64,000 nt of DNA from Endomychus coccineus (taxonomy: Eukaryota > Arthropoda > Insecta > Coleoptera > Endomychidae): the NCBI GenBank assembly GCA_958510875.1, contig OY294068.1, forward strand, positions 152,990,388 to 153,054,387, in the 5' to 3' direction. The notes beneath the pieces were generated by a model. That model saw only the letters and a list, made by a program, of their open reading frames with translations, ran no database searches and was not told where the DNA came from. The first letter of the stretch is position 1; each line of letters begins with the position of its first letter. Below are positions 32,530 to 43,981 of the stretch, one piece after another. Made by a program: the position numbers and the translations under genes.

Positions 32530-33791
32530 TGGGTTTTCCAAAGGGACGGGTAGATTTTGACAATTCATGCCAGCCATGTTATTCAGGCTGCATCTGTCAA
32601 ATCTATTGTTTATTATTCAGTCACTCAAGACAAATCATCATGGCAAGTTACAGTGTCGAGCAACGCGTTCAAATGATAAAACTGTAATATCAAAATGGAT
32701 GTTCTCTTGTGGCAACGATACGCGCGTTGCGCCCATTTTACGGTTTGCATGGTCGTCCTTCCCAGTCGAATATTCAACGTCTCGTGGCCAAATTTGAGTT
32801 GACTGGTTCTCTGCACAATCAGCCAACACCTGTACGTAAAAGAAACGCAAGATCTGACGAAAACATCGCCGCTGTCCATGAAAGTGAGCAGGAGAACCGG
32901 AGGCAGTCAATTCCGCGCCGCGCACAAGAACTCTGCCTTTCGCAGACATCAACTTGGCGAATATTGCGTCGGGACTCAGGTCTACACTCGTATAAGATCC
33001 AACTGACCCAAGAGCTGAACGTAAACGACCATAGCGAGTTCGCTGACTGGGCTCTGAAGCAGTTGGAAGCAGACCACGATTTTAACAAAAAAATCATCTT
33101 CAGCGACGAGGCCCATTTTTGGATGAATTGGGACGATGCCAATCGACACGAGGTCCACCAAGAGGCAATGCATCCGCTGAAAGTCACTGTTTGGTGTGGA
33201 TTGTGGTCCGGCGGCATTATCGGTCCGTACTTTTTCGGAAACGACGATGTCATTGCCATCACCGTCAACGGAGAGCGCTACCGATCTATGTTAACCAATT
33301 TCGTTTGGCCCAAGTTGGATCATATGGATGTGGACGATACATGGTTTCAGCAAGACGGCGCCACGTGCCACAAAGCTGATGCCACAATGGGGATTCTGCA
33401 CGAACGATTTGAGGACAGAGTTATCTCATGCAGAGGCGACGTGAACTGACCACCGAGATCGTACGATTTGACCCCGTTAGATTTATTTTTGTGGGGTTTC
33501 CTTAAGTCGCAAGTCTATGCCAATAGGCCGCAAACAACCGGTGCACTCAGAGTCAACATAAACCGTGCCATTGCTCAAATTCCACCTGATCTATGCGCCA
33601 GAGTCGTCGAAATTTGAACCTCTCGAATGCGCGCCACTCATCGAAGCCGCGGCAGCCATTTAAACAATGTAATATTTCACACATAATGTCATTTATAGAC
33701 CTTTCAAATAAAACAAAAAATTCGTTGATATCTCGCACACAACTTGTTTTATTCAATTTTAACATCTACCCGGCCTTAATGGAAAACGCTT
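32530..33791 (+). mobile_element. Nearly full-length mariner-like element with terminal inverted repeats
   Basis: Imperfect terminal inverted repeats (GGTTTTCCAAAGGGACGGGT at the left; CTACCCGGCCTTAATGGAAAA at its mirror on the right) are each flanked by TA (32528-32529 and 33792-33793), the usual mariner target. The transposase gene fills the interior in the same orientation. Confidence 0.85.
32640..33690 (+). pseudogene. mariner-like transposase, three in-frame stops
   Basis: One reading frame runs from ATG at 32640 (MASYSVEQRVQMIKL) to ~33685, broken only by stops: TAA at codon 16, TGA near 33447 (an expected W before PPRS) and a later TGA. A helix-turn-helix region covers residues ~20-110 (RPFYGLHGRPSQSNIQRLV; STWRILRRDSGLHSYKIQLT). 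Catalytic blocks are IIFSDEAHFW (D), WFQQDGATCH (D) and PRSYDLTPLDLFLWG (third acidic residue). All three catalytic residues are present. An apparent ~12-codon gap occurs after HFW-MN. Inactive now, but well preserved. Confidence 0.9.
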
Positions 33792-33829
33792 TATATTTTC
33801 CCAATCTATTCAGCTATAATGCTGGTTTA

Positions 33830-34420
33830 TTTTAATACGGGGCTATCCAACATGACGTATTGACAAGGTCCAATCAACGAGGAATCATATGCCTCTTCAC
33901 CGGAATATGGTATGAATATAAAACTGCCAACCATTTCCGAAGCGGAATATGAATCCAGCGGATCAGATGCTCCTTTCAATAATCGTACACAGTGAGTTAC
34001 GATAATAGACTTACCGTGACTCTTTTCCATCATATGTAAAATTTATGAAGACCCTAGGAAACATGATTTGTCATAAAAATAAATAACGCTACGAATATAT
34101 TCCAATTTTTCCATCTCTGCATGATATATCATCTGGATGTACGAGATCATAACTCCACATCTATCATCATTGCTTATAAAAATATGTAGGATGGAATGAA
34201 AAGCAGATTTAAATATATACTAACTTCAAAGTTCATTTGCTGGCAATAGTTTGGTTACACAGTGACATCATCTAAGCGAGTCGATTTAGTTTTAAATAGT
34301 AGTGTCATTCTTAAAAATGCTGCAACAGTATAAAATACGGATAGCTAAACTATGGGTTGGCGAAGGGGAAGTTATTCATAGAATAATTGATAATCTGTGT
34401 GTTATAGATATCAAATCCTT
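33830..34420. other. No recognised feature
   Basis: AT-rich DNA with a 68-codon minus frame (33827-34033) that I cannot assign. A poly-T run at ~34421-34431 marks the 3' tail of the next element. Confidence 0.35.
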
Positions 34421-34429
34421 GTTTTTTTT

Positions 34430-35465
34430 TTAATACTTCGACTACTACACTAGAGGGAAACCTATAATGTTAGAAGAACATCGTGAGAGCCAGCAGTAGA
34501 ATGTAGGGAGAGGAGATAGGCATTCGTATTGTTCTTGAAGGTTTGGAGGTTATAGGCATAGGGGAAGACCTCACCAGGGAGAGAGTTTCCAGCTTCGCTG
34601 TTCGATAAAAAATGGATTGTGGTAGGAAGAAGTTTGGTAGGTCTCGAACTTGTCAGTAAAGGGGTGACTAGTTTGAGCTCGTCTAGTCCGCCTATCTGGA
34701 ATCTTTCGTTGTAGAACAACAGACGAGATTTCTGATGAGCACCGGCCCTGCAAATATGTATAGATAAGGGAGAGATCTCTCACCTCTCTATGATGTTCTA
34801 GAGAAGTCAATGAACTGTGTGACATCATCAATCGAAAGAATTGCTCTCTTCTGTATAGAGTTCAAGAACTTCAGCACATGTTTGGGAGCGGAACTCCAAA
34901 ACATGTGAACCATACTCTAGGACAGGTGGGATATGTGCTTCGTGAATTATGAATAGCTACTGATATATAAAGTAGCTTTTCGCACGGAATAGAAGACCAA
35001 GTTTTTTTGAAGCGGTTTCCGCTAGAACCTCATATGATCGTTCCATAAGAAGGTGCTGTTGGCGGTGATGCCGAGCATTGTTATGGAAGACCTCATAGGA
35101 ATATTTAAACCTGACATCATCATATCGGAAATTGTGAGATCCGCCGTCATGGAGAAGACGCAAGCTTGAGTTTTGATTGCGTTAAACTATACTTGATTAT
35201 CAGATCATCATTCCAAAATCTTTGTCGGATCTTCATTCATTGAGTTAGCCTGTCCCTTCTCTGGTTCCATTGGTTGGTATGGGGACTCTAGAGGAGAAAG
35301 CAATATGAAGTGTATCATCATCTGCAAAACTGTGGACGGGACAGGTGGTCATTTCCAGCAGATCGTTATTATGGTGCATGAACAAGGTTGGTGCCACGAC
35401 CGATCCCTGTGGAATCTCAGGGGTGATAGTCATTATATCGGAGCATAGTCCGTCAACCACCAAAT
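34430..35465 (-). pseudogene. Non-LTR retrotransposon ORF2, RT palm to C-terminus
   Basis: Minus strand. IPQGSVVAPTLF then VHSFADDDTLHIAFSS (35460-35290) is RT motif B to the catalytic box, with ADD kept. The thumb region ETASKKLGLLFRAKSYF follows (~34960-35020). Next is a degraded EYGSHVLEF-like block, then RDLSLIYTYLQGRCSSEIS (~34760). The C-terminus is E-AGNSLPGEVFPYAYNLQTFKNNTNAYLL (34600-34510). Frameshifts occur at several points, and a poly-A tail lies at the 3' end. Same family as 1660-1933 and 48010-48960. Confidence 0.82.
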
Positions 35466-35469
35466 GGAG

Positions 35470-37000
35470 TGATCTGTTCGAGAGAAAACTAGATAGTTAG
35501 ATAGTTGCAGCCCATTTGATTTTTTTATGTAAGAAACCTGTCTTCTAATGAATCTGTTTGAAATTTTCTCAACAATGTGTTATTCAAATTAAGATCGTTT
35601 AAAGAAGACGAAATTATTTCAGAAATTCCTTGAAAAGTTTATGACCATTCAGTATGTGATGGTGCTGCTAATTTATTTAAAGCTGAAATAGGCTTTCACG
35701 TATCTTACCATTTCAATAAGTTGATTTCCGGATCATCCTCTCAGTTACCTTTGCCGATAAGTTCCTGGAATTGCCCCTCAATCGTTGCCTTGTGAGGGGA
35801 GCTTTCACATTGATTATTTTCCACCGGTTAATATAATTTTTCTAAAATGGGCTATGCATTTGGAATGCTCTAATTTGAACCAAATTGAAGTATAGGCTTA
35901 TTATATATTCCTTGAATACTTTAAGGGCTACTTTAACATTGTGGCATTCCAAATTTGTAAATATCCAAATTTCAACAATTTATGATGTTCCGGTTAACGA
36001 ATTTTTTTAAAGCATAAAATGAGGCGATGTGCTTGTCGCCCGAGTCAAAAATGAGATACTACATAATTTAAATGGGGTTTCAATCGAATAGATATAATGA
36101 TAGTCTTCAGTTATCAACTGTATGATGACACACGATACTCAATTTGTTATATTTAGAAAAATTCTACATGGCTTTGCTGATGAGTTCATTACTCTCACTT
36201 ATAATACAGAATATTTTGTTTCCAATTTGTCTTAATTCCAAAATTATTGACTTTATAAGCATAAACAATAATTCGTGAATTATTTATGATACAGAACAAA
36301 TAAGGATAACAATTGGTACTAACAATGATGAACACAAATACTGTTGTTGCAAGTCACGTGTTGTTGCAAGCGGTACTCACAATATTTCTGGGTTGATAAT
36401 CCAAAATCACAGTTGCAAGTGGTACTTTTGAAACCTATATGATCAGTGACATAATTGATGTGACGTCACAGTTTCTTCCATGTGTTTACCCTTTTTCATT
36501 GAACCAGAATTTATACAGTATAGTTTAATGCTCTGTGGTATTATGGAAGTGAGGTTATATAGTCTCAATAATATTGATAGTCAATATAATACAGAGTTGT
36601 GAGATGAATTATGTGGAACATTTGAACAAAATGCTAATGTATAATAAAATATAGTTTGGCGTGTTTGATTATCTGTTTCTAAACGTGTAATAAGCAAACC
36701 CTTTTCTGAAGGGTTGAAAATTTGGAAAAATCCTAGCTCTCGAAGTATTCATTAACTCGATTCAAAACTTTTACAATTTAAATAATTTAAAACTGCGTTC
36801 ACTCAAGATTCTACAAAATCTTTCAACAGAAACAACGAAAACGTAAACTTAAATTTACACCTTACTTTGCGTAGTCATACAAACGTCGATGAACAGAAGT
36901 TATGATCTCAGTAAACTGGAGTTCGATTCCAAGAGCCGGCAAATTTGTTTTTGTCATAACATTTTCTTGAAAACATTATTAATATTTTAATAAAGATTCT
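35470..37000. other. No recognised feature
   Basis: About 1.5 kb of AT-rich DNA without a supported gene. A GTTCGATTCC block near 36930 resembles a pol III B box, but no A box fits upstream. Confidence 0.4.
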
Positions 37001-37064
37001 TGACTCAGGTATGGTATATAAATATAGAAGTAGGTAACACTAACACATATGTCCATCATTTTCG

Positions 37065-37106
37065 TTCTAATGCACGTTTCGATCTCACGACCATCATCAG
37101 AAGACT
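37065..37106 (-). ncRNA. Hammerhead-like motif, PLE left repeat (degraded)
   Basis: CTGATGA (37094-37100, minus), stem II GGTC-GTGA-GATC with one G-U pair, and GAAAC are present. Stem III and the cleavage side (GTGCATTAG) no longer pair properly. Confidence 0.5.
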
Positions 37107-37299
37107 TATTGTGTCTGAAACGAGATTCCTTAAAACTAGCTAACACTTTTTCAATAACATGATGCTGGAATTGGATATAATATAATATAATATAATATAA
37201 TAATTGAAATAGAAAAACTGTTAGGAACCGCCTTATTGATCGCGCGGTTGAATTGTTCCACCCAGAGTACCGTCCCAAAAATTTAAAAATTGTTGTAAT

Positions 37300-37860
37300 A
37301 CACTGGCACTCAATGCCATCATTAAAGAAAGAATAAACAAAATCTATAACGGATCGTCACATATAAATAACATAAAAGGTAATACAGACTATTTTATAAC
37401 ATCACCATACATTCCAGAGAAAATTAATAAATGTTTGAAAAAGTCTGATATAAATGATGCGCATAAACCTACTAACTGTGTTGAGAAATATCCCTCAAAT
37501 CTAAAACCTTTATTACTCAAAGATAAACAAACCCACACAGTAAACAAATTAAAATGTTCAGATTGCAATGAGACTTCTGCTAGAATCTCTGAACAATATT
37601 CACAAAAAAGTATGCATGGCAATAAGTACAGCACAAGAAAACTGTTTTTTTTTTAATTTCACCGCCCTTGCTAAACACTGCTTTGATTACATTCATCAAT
37701 TCGATTGGAAAAATGTTAATATTTCAACTCAATCAATTATTATAAAAGATTTATCCCGAAGATGATTCATATAAAACGTGACTCCAAATCTGTTACTCAA
37801 AGGATGGATATTCAGACATTAAGTCAGATTTGTACTAACTTAATTAATTAAAACTATTGC
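37300..37860 (+). pseudogene. PLE endonuclease-region remnant
   Basis: TSPYIPEKINKCLKKSDIN precedes SNLKPLLLKDKQT, then VNKLKCSDCNETSARI, which aligns with the VYKIxCxDC entry to the GIY-YIG domain. A deletion removes the YIGQT catalytic part. GNKYSTRK then FTALAKHCFDYIHQFDWKNV follow, the conserved T-A-L-A-x-H block. A frame change occurs near 37650. The same deletion region is lost in the related element at 60900-62640. Confidence 0.72.
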
Positions 37861-38228
37861 AAATTCCTACAGGCCCTTTATAATGTCAAAAGCATATTTT
37901 AGGTAGAATGTTAAAATTGTATTCTCAATAAGGTCTAACAACCTTTTTTATTACCTGCTGAATCTTTACATCTGGTTCGAAAGTAGACACTTGAACGTAT
38001 CTGTTCTTGTTTTGAGTCGTTTATAGACTTCGTTGACATGAGTTCTTATATTATGAGAAAACTACTGAACAGTGGATTCTTGATATATCATGATTAAAAC
38101 ATTGATGTGTTACAATTTCGATTATTCTTGTTTCTGTTCGTTTTGGCGACGTGGGCATTTTTATTGAGAATAAGGACGCTTTGTGCTAATACAATTAGTT
38201 TCAAGAAATTCCGTCTTAGACATAATAA

Positions 38229-38270
38229 ATCTCCTGATGATGGTCGTGAGATCGAAACATGCGTAAAGAC
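38229..38270 (+). ncRNA. Hammerhead ribozyme motif, PLE right repeat
   Basis: CTGATGA (38234-38240), stem II GGTC-GTGA-GATC (one G-U wobble), GAAAC, an ATGC loop, GTA and AAGAC. Core bases are complete, but stem I keeps only about three pairs because the 5' strand is ATCTC instead of GTCTT. Confidence 0.6.
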
Positions 38271-38344
38271 GAATATAATGGACACATGTGTTAGTGTGAC
38301 CTATTTCCCGAGGCTTTATATAATACGTTATTAATTTGAATAAC

Positions 38345-38980
38345 ATTTAGTTTCGTATAGAGAAATAAATAATTTTTGCCATTATGTGGACACAAATGCA
38401 CAAATCTTATAGAATGCGAAACAATCATATAAAAATCAGTAACCAAATCGGATAATTCACTATTTATCTATTCTCCAAGCGGCAATACTAGTATTGAAAT
38501 GATCTTGGAGCGTGTTTGAGCATATATTCAACTTTTGAATATTTACTATTTACAGAATTGAATGGGATTGGTTGATATGATGTTAGAATTTGAGTCATAA
38601 TAGTGATATAACATAGGAAAACTAGATATTCGTTGATGTCGTAAGATGAATAATTACAAGTTGAAATTGAAAATTAAAAATTACGGGTCTCCAGACTATG
38701 TGATCAATATCAAACTGGTAGGTTCGAAATTTGATCCAAAACTCAAAACTCATGCTCACTGTAATTGCATTAAGGGAATCGTGGTAGTAATTGTTGGCAT
38801 GTTTCATAAGACAGCCATCACTACTCGATTTGGTTTATTTACATTCATTTGAATTCTCGTCTCAGAAATGCAGATCAAACATTTTGAAAATTAAGATATG
38901 ACGTACCATCAGGTTTGATTTTTTTTGTTATATAGACAATTTTCTAATAGCAAACAACAATATTGATGAACACAAAATTA
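38345..38980. other. No recognised feature
   Basis: AT-rich DNA between the PLE and the next non-LTR element. Short frames on both strands (38622-38852) have no recognisable similarity. Confidence 0.4.
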
Positions 38981-39728
38981 GTAATTGTTTATAAAAAAGG
39001 TAATAGACATCATGTTACTAATTTGTCGCCCGAGTGCCATCATCAATAACTTCTGCAAAACATTTGAATATATCTTATATGATGCTAAGTTCAATGGTGT
39101 GAAATTTCAGATATCCCCAGAGCAACATGGGTTCATGCCTGACAGATCAACTGATGTTACTAGCTCAGGTCACAACAATCAATACTTGGTTGATGTTATT
39201 GATGAGGGTGACTAGGTTGATTGTATCTACCTTGATTTTGCTAAGGCATTCGATGAAATGGATCACAGTACTTTACTCCATTTTATTTATAAAATGCCCA
39301 GCTTTGAATTTACAAATCATTTGATTGAATTTTAATTCTCACCTAAGTGATAGATATCAATATGTAGAGTATAGAGGTTTCAAATCGTGTTCATTCCATG
39401 CCACCTCAGGTGTACCTCAAGGGTCAGTACTTGGACCACTCCTATTCCATCTATTTGTCGATAACATTCCTTCTTCATTTGTCTATATTTTTTTTAACGC
39501 AGATGATTTAGAGTTTTACTTGGCAATAAAGCATTCTTTATATTGTATCTCACTGCAGCATGACTTGGATGCACTCAGTACTTTGTGTGTAATCAATCAT
39601 CTGGAGCTCAGTATTAGTGAGTCCACAGTACTGACTTTCACCAAGAAAATTACGCCTATTATTTACAATTACAAACTTGAAAAATCTTGTCTTCCGGATG
39701 GATTCCGCGTCACAATAGCTCGACTTGA

Positions 39729-39771
39729 TGCCGACGTTTCGCCAACCATTACAGGTGGCATCTTCAGGGCA
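39729..39771 (-). ncRNA. Hammerhead-like motif, PLE repeat A, left arm
   Basis: This is the exact mirror of 39803-39845: TGCC, CTGAAGA, stem II GCCA/TGGC with an inner CC/GG, GAAAC, GTC and GGCA on the minus strand. All conserved positions are kept. Confidence 0.55.
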
Positions 39772-39802
39772 GGCTTGAGGCTTTCAGTTCGAACCTCAAG
39801 CC

Positions 39803-39845
39803 TGCCCTGAAGATGCCACCTGTAATGGTTGGCGAAACGTCGGCA
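39803..39845 (+). ncRNA. Hammerhead-like motif, PLE repeat A, right arm
   Basis: Stem I TGCC/GGCA (four pairs), CTGAAGA core, stem II GCCA-CC...GG-T-TGGC with one bulge, GAAAC, then the cleavage triplet GTC. Stem III consists only of the self-complementary ACGT, so a single molecule cannot close it, but two copies in a dimer could. Confidence 0.55.
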
Positions 39846-40449
39846 TCAAGTCGAGCTATTGTGACGCGGAATCCATCCGGAAGACAAGATTTTTCAAGAT
39901 TAGCTGTCCGCGGAAGTCTACTATCCAATTACAAACTTGTTGACACAGAGCTTGTTCTTTTCTATAGTTCCAGAGACGAGAGTTTTATTTGACGTGGAAT
40001 TGGCATCTGCGTCTCACAATGAGTCACTTGCTTCTAGCACCTACAGAAGGCTGTGCTTTATCATCCGAAATTGCCGCCTATTTAACAATAGTGATTCAAT
40101 AATAATATTATACAATTCATTTGTTCCGTCCAAGCTGATGCTTCAATTGTGTGGAACCTCATTATAAAATTTATATAAACAAAATAGAGCACATGATTCA
40201 GCGTTATTCAAGATATTTAGCCTTCAAAGCTGATGGCAATTATCCATCTATTGGATTTTCCCACCAGGGTCTATTGGATAGAATCTCTCGCCATAGAGTC
40301 ATATAAACGTAGGGAAATTCATAGTATATCATTCCAGTATAAGGTCATTCATAACCTGGTTCCACAAAAACATTTTATCTACCACTCTGCAGAACAAATA
40401 CGTTATTATTTTCGCCGAATTTCCAAAAGTGTAGATTCTACGAGATGAT

Positions 40450-42190
40450 CGGTTTGACTGTTGACATATTTTGTTGTAACTCTAATGACATTTCTGTAAC
40501 TGTGTATATTAATTATATTATATGAACTCTTAAGCTCTCCAAGGGATTTCTCTCGTTGAGCTAGTACAATTGAATAGATAAATGAATAAAATAAACACAT
40601 TCAACATTTACCAACTCTTTCTACCAGATTGACTAATTGTGGTATAAATGTTAACCTCACAATATGTGTTTTTGGTGTTACAAGTCTTTTTAGGACACAA
40701 GATTTCAACAGGATGAATAATCCGCAAACCAGCGCAAACAGGTGCCAACAAGAGTGAGTTTATATAGCATTCCTTTTGAATGCACCTGGAGAGATATCAA
40801 GCGTGTCGGAATTTGCAGCCAGCGCCAACCAGCAAACAAGAATATGTGAAACATTCTTTTCCAGCTTTCAGTACGTTGGTAGTCACTAATCAATAAGGTA
40901 AATTGATCATTTTGTCTTGACATCATTTGAATATTTTACCGCAATTATGAGCGATATTGACATCGTGCAATTGAAAAGGTCAGTCTATGGAAAGCGAGCT
41001 GTTTGAGATGAAAGGATGAAAGAATATCTACTTGAAATTGACTTCTCCAAGGATTGGTTGACTATCTCAGTTGCACCAAATCTTTGAAATTGCTCTCTCC
41101 ATCTCATTCAGGATGTAATTGAACATATTCGATCCCATCCTTATGCAATTAGAGAACCTTGAAATGTAGAATTTCAACAGGGAAAAAAAATTATGGTATT
41201 CCCCACATTCCCGCCGGCCACGATTAATTTTTTGGATTCCTATATATGCTTCCTGCGTAATATTTCAAAAGGAAAATTTTCTGATAAAAGCAGTTCATCT
41301 TCGCTAGAAGAACCTAGTATGGTTTATGATATGCATGTGGAGCGGTTTATCGACAAAGAAAGCTTCGAGCAGCATGCATGCAGCATACCGTATGGAACTA
41401 GATAAGTTCGCTAATATGTTATCAAGAACTGTAATATAACGGACATCTTTCACATTAGGACCATGCTGCGTTAGCATGCATGCGGTCTTCTAGTATTAGA
41501 TTGAGATTGTGAGCAGGAAGGCAATGTAAAATTATCTGTTTTCCGTTTTCGTATTTATCATCCGTATAGTCAGACCCGTTTGAATCTATGATGAGAATGA
41601 TATAGATCAATTAATTGATGTAGGTACAATGTGCATAACTTGTTTAGTAAATGTATGTACATTCCTTTAATTGAGCGGTTTTAATTTTGTTGAAGATTAA
41701 CATCTGTTCGTGATTATTTCCCTAATTGCTTCATTACACATGCAGAAGAAAAGCACTATTCCGAAATTATTCGGTTATCGTGTACATTTTATTACACCTA
41801 TTGTAAATTTGCTCCAATTACGTGATAGCATATAGAAATAGGAGCATATGCAGATGTGAAGAAGTGCCTAAAACCTTATCAGGATTATACAAGATGGTCC
41901 AGCTTATAGTAGTTGGCAGTTCATTGAAAAATAGGGACAAATTGTTGTATAAAGTATGGTCGAATTCGGTTTCGTTTAGGATCGTTGAAGAAAAAACATT
42001 ATCTTACATTATTGAATATAATCCAATATTAAAGAATGTTATCGGTCTGAAATTTGGCAAGGATGAGTTTTTCTGTATTCTCTAGTGGACTGGAATGATC
42101 AATTTATTGAAAAATATTCGGTGACGTGCCTACGCGGCACCTAAGTAACAACTGATTATGTACGCCACTGATTTTTTACACAATAGCATT
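40450..42190. other. Unassigned region
   Basis: No supported gene. Plus frames at 41193-41405 (70 codons) and 41822-42085 (87 codons) are unrecognised. On the minus strand ~41480-41620 translates to IDSNGSDYTDDKYENGKQII, then LHCLPAHNLNLILEDR, faintly like the second catalytic block of hAT-type transposases. This is too weak to call. Confidence 0.35.
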
Positions 42191-42573
42191 TTAAGCTATT
42201 GCATATAGCTTTTATCGCGGGCATTGAGCGCGGCGACCGAATCAAGAAATTCCGTAACGAAAAATAATGTAAAACCTAAACACCTAACATGTGTCAAATT
42301 AATTAATTAATTTGAAGTTTCTAAAAGTGAGAAATTTCGCTATTTTATACGAATGTTATAACACTCCAGCGCTTTAGACTCCGGGATATTCACGTGGCCT
42401 ATCGAAATTAGAAGGTTCGAATTATCTAAAAACATAATTGCATGAACTCCAGACGTCCTATGTAATTAGCTACGACCAAATCATTTTGACATATGCCTCT
42501 AGGAGCTCGCTACGCGTCAGTTAGAGTTTATATGTTAGACGCGCGTAGCAGAGACCTGAGAGTACCTGTTTCT
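42191..42573 (+). mobile_element. HINE fragment: 5' tip followed by inverted internal piece
   Basis: The 5' tip TTAAGCTATTGCATATAGC and GC-rich block (42191-42260) are followed by ~270 bp that match the HINE interior in reverse orientation (compare 8477-8760). It ends where the next 5' tip begins at 42575. No 3' terminus. It is either a rearranged copy or two nested insertions. Confidence 0.65.
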
Positions 42574-42575
42574 AT

Positions 42576-43817
42576 TAAGCTATTGCATATATTGCATATA
42601 GCTTTTATCGCGGGCTTTGAGCGCGGCTACCAAATCGAGAAATTCCGTAACGAAAAATAACAGGAACTCGCTTATGTTGCGCTCTCTCGGGTGACTAATA
42701 TTGAAAAATTGTATATCACGACAAAAAACGATAATTCTACATTCAAGTTTTATAATAATCGAAGGTAAGCTGCATCGACTGCATCTTTGTTGCAAGAATT
42801 CAAAAGATTGCCTTTAAATAGTGTTCAGACGACAGCTCAAAGTGTCTTAGATTTCCTTAGTAATAGAAATGGCATTTCAATAATGACTTTCAATTGCTAA
42901 ATAGTCACAAATACGATTTACAAGATTCAGTTACGAGACAAACAAATGTGTTACTTCTTACCGAATCTTGCATGGCGCATGATAATCCGATTGAAATACC
43001 TTATTTCAATTGTATTGTTCAATTCAAACGAGATACTGTTCCAAAAGGTGGGGTAGCTGTTTACCAAAATAATAATAATGTAACTAATATTATGACTCCG
43101 AATATTGAAATAAATATTGCACACGTTAGCGATGTTAATGTTAGGCGCTCATTTTTTGGAGATATTTGTGCGTGCTTATGCAAACTTAGAAATGGCCTAC
43201 AGATAGTCATGGTAGCAATTTACATTTCTCCGAATCCAAAATTGGACGAAGTAGAGCATTTTATTCATCGCACATTACTGGAGTACACTGAAGAAGGGTC
43301 GAAAATACTTGGTACAAATGGTAATAAATTTTCACTTATCTTGGCTGGCGATTTCAACATCAACTTCGCTGATAAAAAATCAGAGCGGTTGACAACTTTT
43401 CTTTCGGAAAAATTGAATTTGAAAATGAATAATGATCCACAAGAATTCACAACAAAATATGGGGTCACCATTGACGCGGTATTTTCCAGATATTTAGAGG
43501 ATATCAAGTCTCAAACTTATGTCTCTTATTTCAGTTACCATAAGCCTATAGTTTCAATGATAACAAATTCCTGAATAACCTACATGTATTGTAAGATAAT
43601 TAAAATATTTTAAACGATATTAACTTCTCATTTATTCAATAAAAGAAAAAAATTGTTTTCTTATCGGTCACCACGCTCAAAAAGTGTAACTTGAATTAAT
43701 ATCAAAGAAAAAAAAATATTGAATAAATTAAAAATAAGTAAATAACTATAATTGCATAAGTTGAGAAAAAATGCCATGCAATAGCTTCACCGCGGCAGTC
43801 CCCGAGTGCCATACGTT
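42576..43817 (+). mobile_element. Internally deleted Helentron with both termini
   Basis: The 5' tip TTAAGCTATTGCATA (with a small local duplication) and GC-rich block run to ~42660. The coding remnant 42661-43575 follows, then an AT-rich tail. The 3' end has CATGCAATAGCTT (43775-43787; 12 of 13 bases complementary to the 5' tip) and the GGCA...TGCC hairpin, ending ...ATACGTT at 43817. Both ends match the HINEs at 449-1413 and 3848-5078. It is therefore a deletion derivative of a coding Helentron in the same family. Confidence 0.8.
42661..43575 (+). pseudogene. Helentron helicase C-terminus plus endonuclease domain
   Basis: The frame opens in QELAYVALSRVTNIEKLYIT, the last helicase motif (VI) of PIF1-type helicases, followed by a short linker (LQEFKRLPLNSVQTTAQSVL). 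ISIMTFNC then starts an endonuclease/exonuclease/phosphatase domain. After a frameshift near 42895 it continues for 226 codons: VLLLTESCM, GGVAVYQNNN, VAIYISPN, LAGDFNINF (catalytic D-x-N), TIDAVFSRY and YFSYHKPIVS. A helicase-endonuclease fusion of this type is characteristic of Helentrons. The Rep domain and helicase motifs I-V are deleted. Confidence 0.85.
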
Positions 43818-43981
43818 TTTTCATATGAAGCATTCAATGTAGTAACTTTTTTGTGTCTTACAATTTCATGTTAAAACGCACATAACTGGAACTTAAGAAA
43901 ACAGAAATAAATTTAAAATTTTATTTCAAATAATTGGCTATAATCAATTATACAGGCTGTCCCAGGTTTTAGTAGCAGAAC

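Larger units (their letters stand above)
37005..38340 (+). mobile_element. Penelope-like element flanked by inverted repeats of type B
   Basis: The left repeat (37005-37160) reads on the minus strand and the right repeat (38090-38335) on the plus strand. Both contain the hammerhead core. Between them lies a truncated coding region (37300-37860). A TATAA pentanucleotide microsatellite (37179-37203) sits just inside the left repeat. No target duplication could be fixed. Confidence 0.75.
39680..39926. mobile_element. PLE terminal repeat A, inverted pair, with 13-14-bp target duplication
   Basis: Arms 39680-39783 and 39792-39895 are almost perfect reverse complements. The right side has ~30 bp of extra tail ending ...CTACTATCC. 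AATTACAAACTTG occurs at 39667-39679 and again at 39927-39939. Removing the insert plus one copy restores a continuous non-LTR RT. The insert has no coding sequence. Confidence 0.92.
38985..40450 (+). pseudogene. Non-LTR retrotransposon ORF2 (Jockey-like), split by a PLE repeat pair
   Basis: RT blocks in order: INNFCKTFEYIL; ISPEQHGFMPDRSTDV (~39110); YLDFAKAFDEMDHSTLL (motif A, D present, ~39230); TSGVPQGSVLGPLLFHLFVD (~39400); and FNADDLEFY (~39495), the catalytic box with Y changed to N. RT then breaks at TKKITPIIYNYKL (39679). It resumes after the insertion with VDTELVLFYSS (39937). A thumb relic YRRLCFIIRNCRLF (~40050) and a C-terminal LAFKADGNYPSIGFS-like block (~40215) follow. Several stops and frame changes. 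Confidence 0.85.

Noticed and set aside
32819..33268. 149-codon minus-strand frame inside the mariner-like element
   Set aside because: Antisense shadow of the transposase; no similarity of its own.
36890..36960. tRNA or tRNA-derived gene (GTTCGATTCC B-box-like)
   Set aside because: No A box at a suitable distance and no acceptor or anticodon stems could be folded.
42191..42660. CRISPR-like spaced repeats of the GC-rich block
   Set aside because: Only two copies, with unrelated spacing and unequal length. They are Helentron 5' termini.
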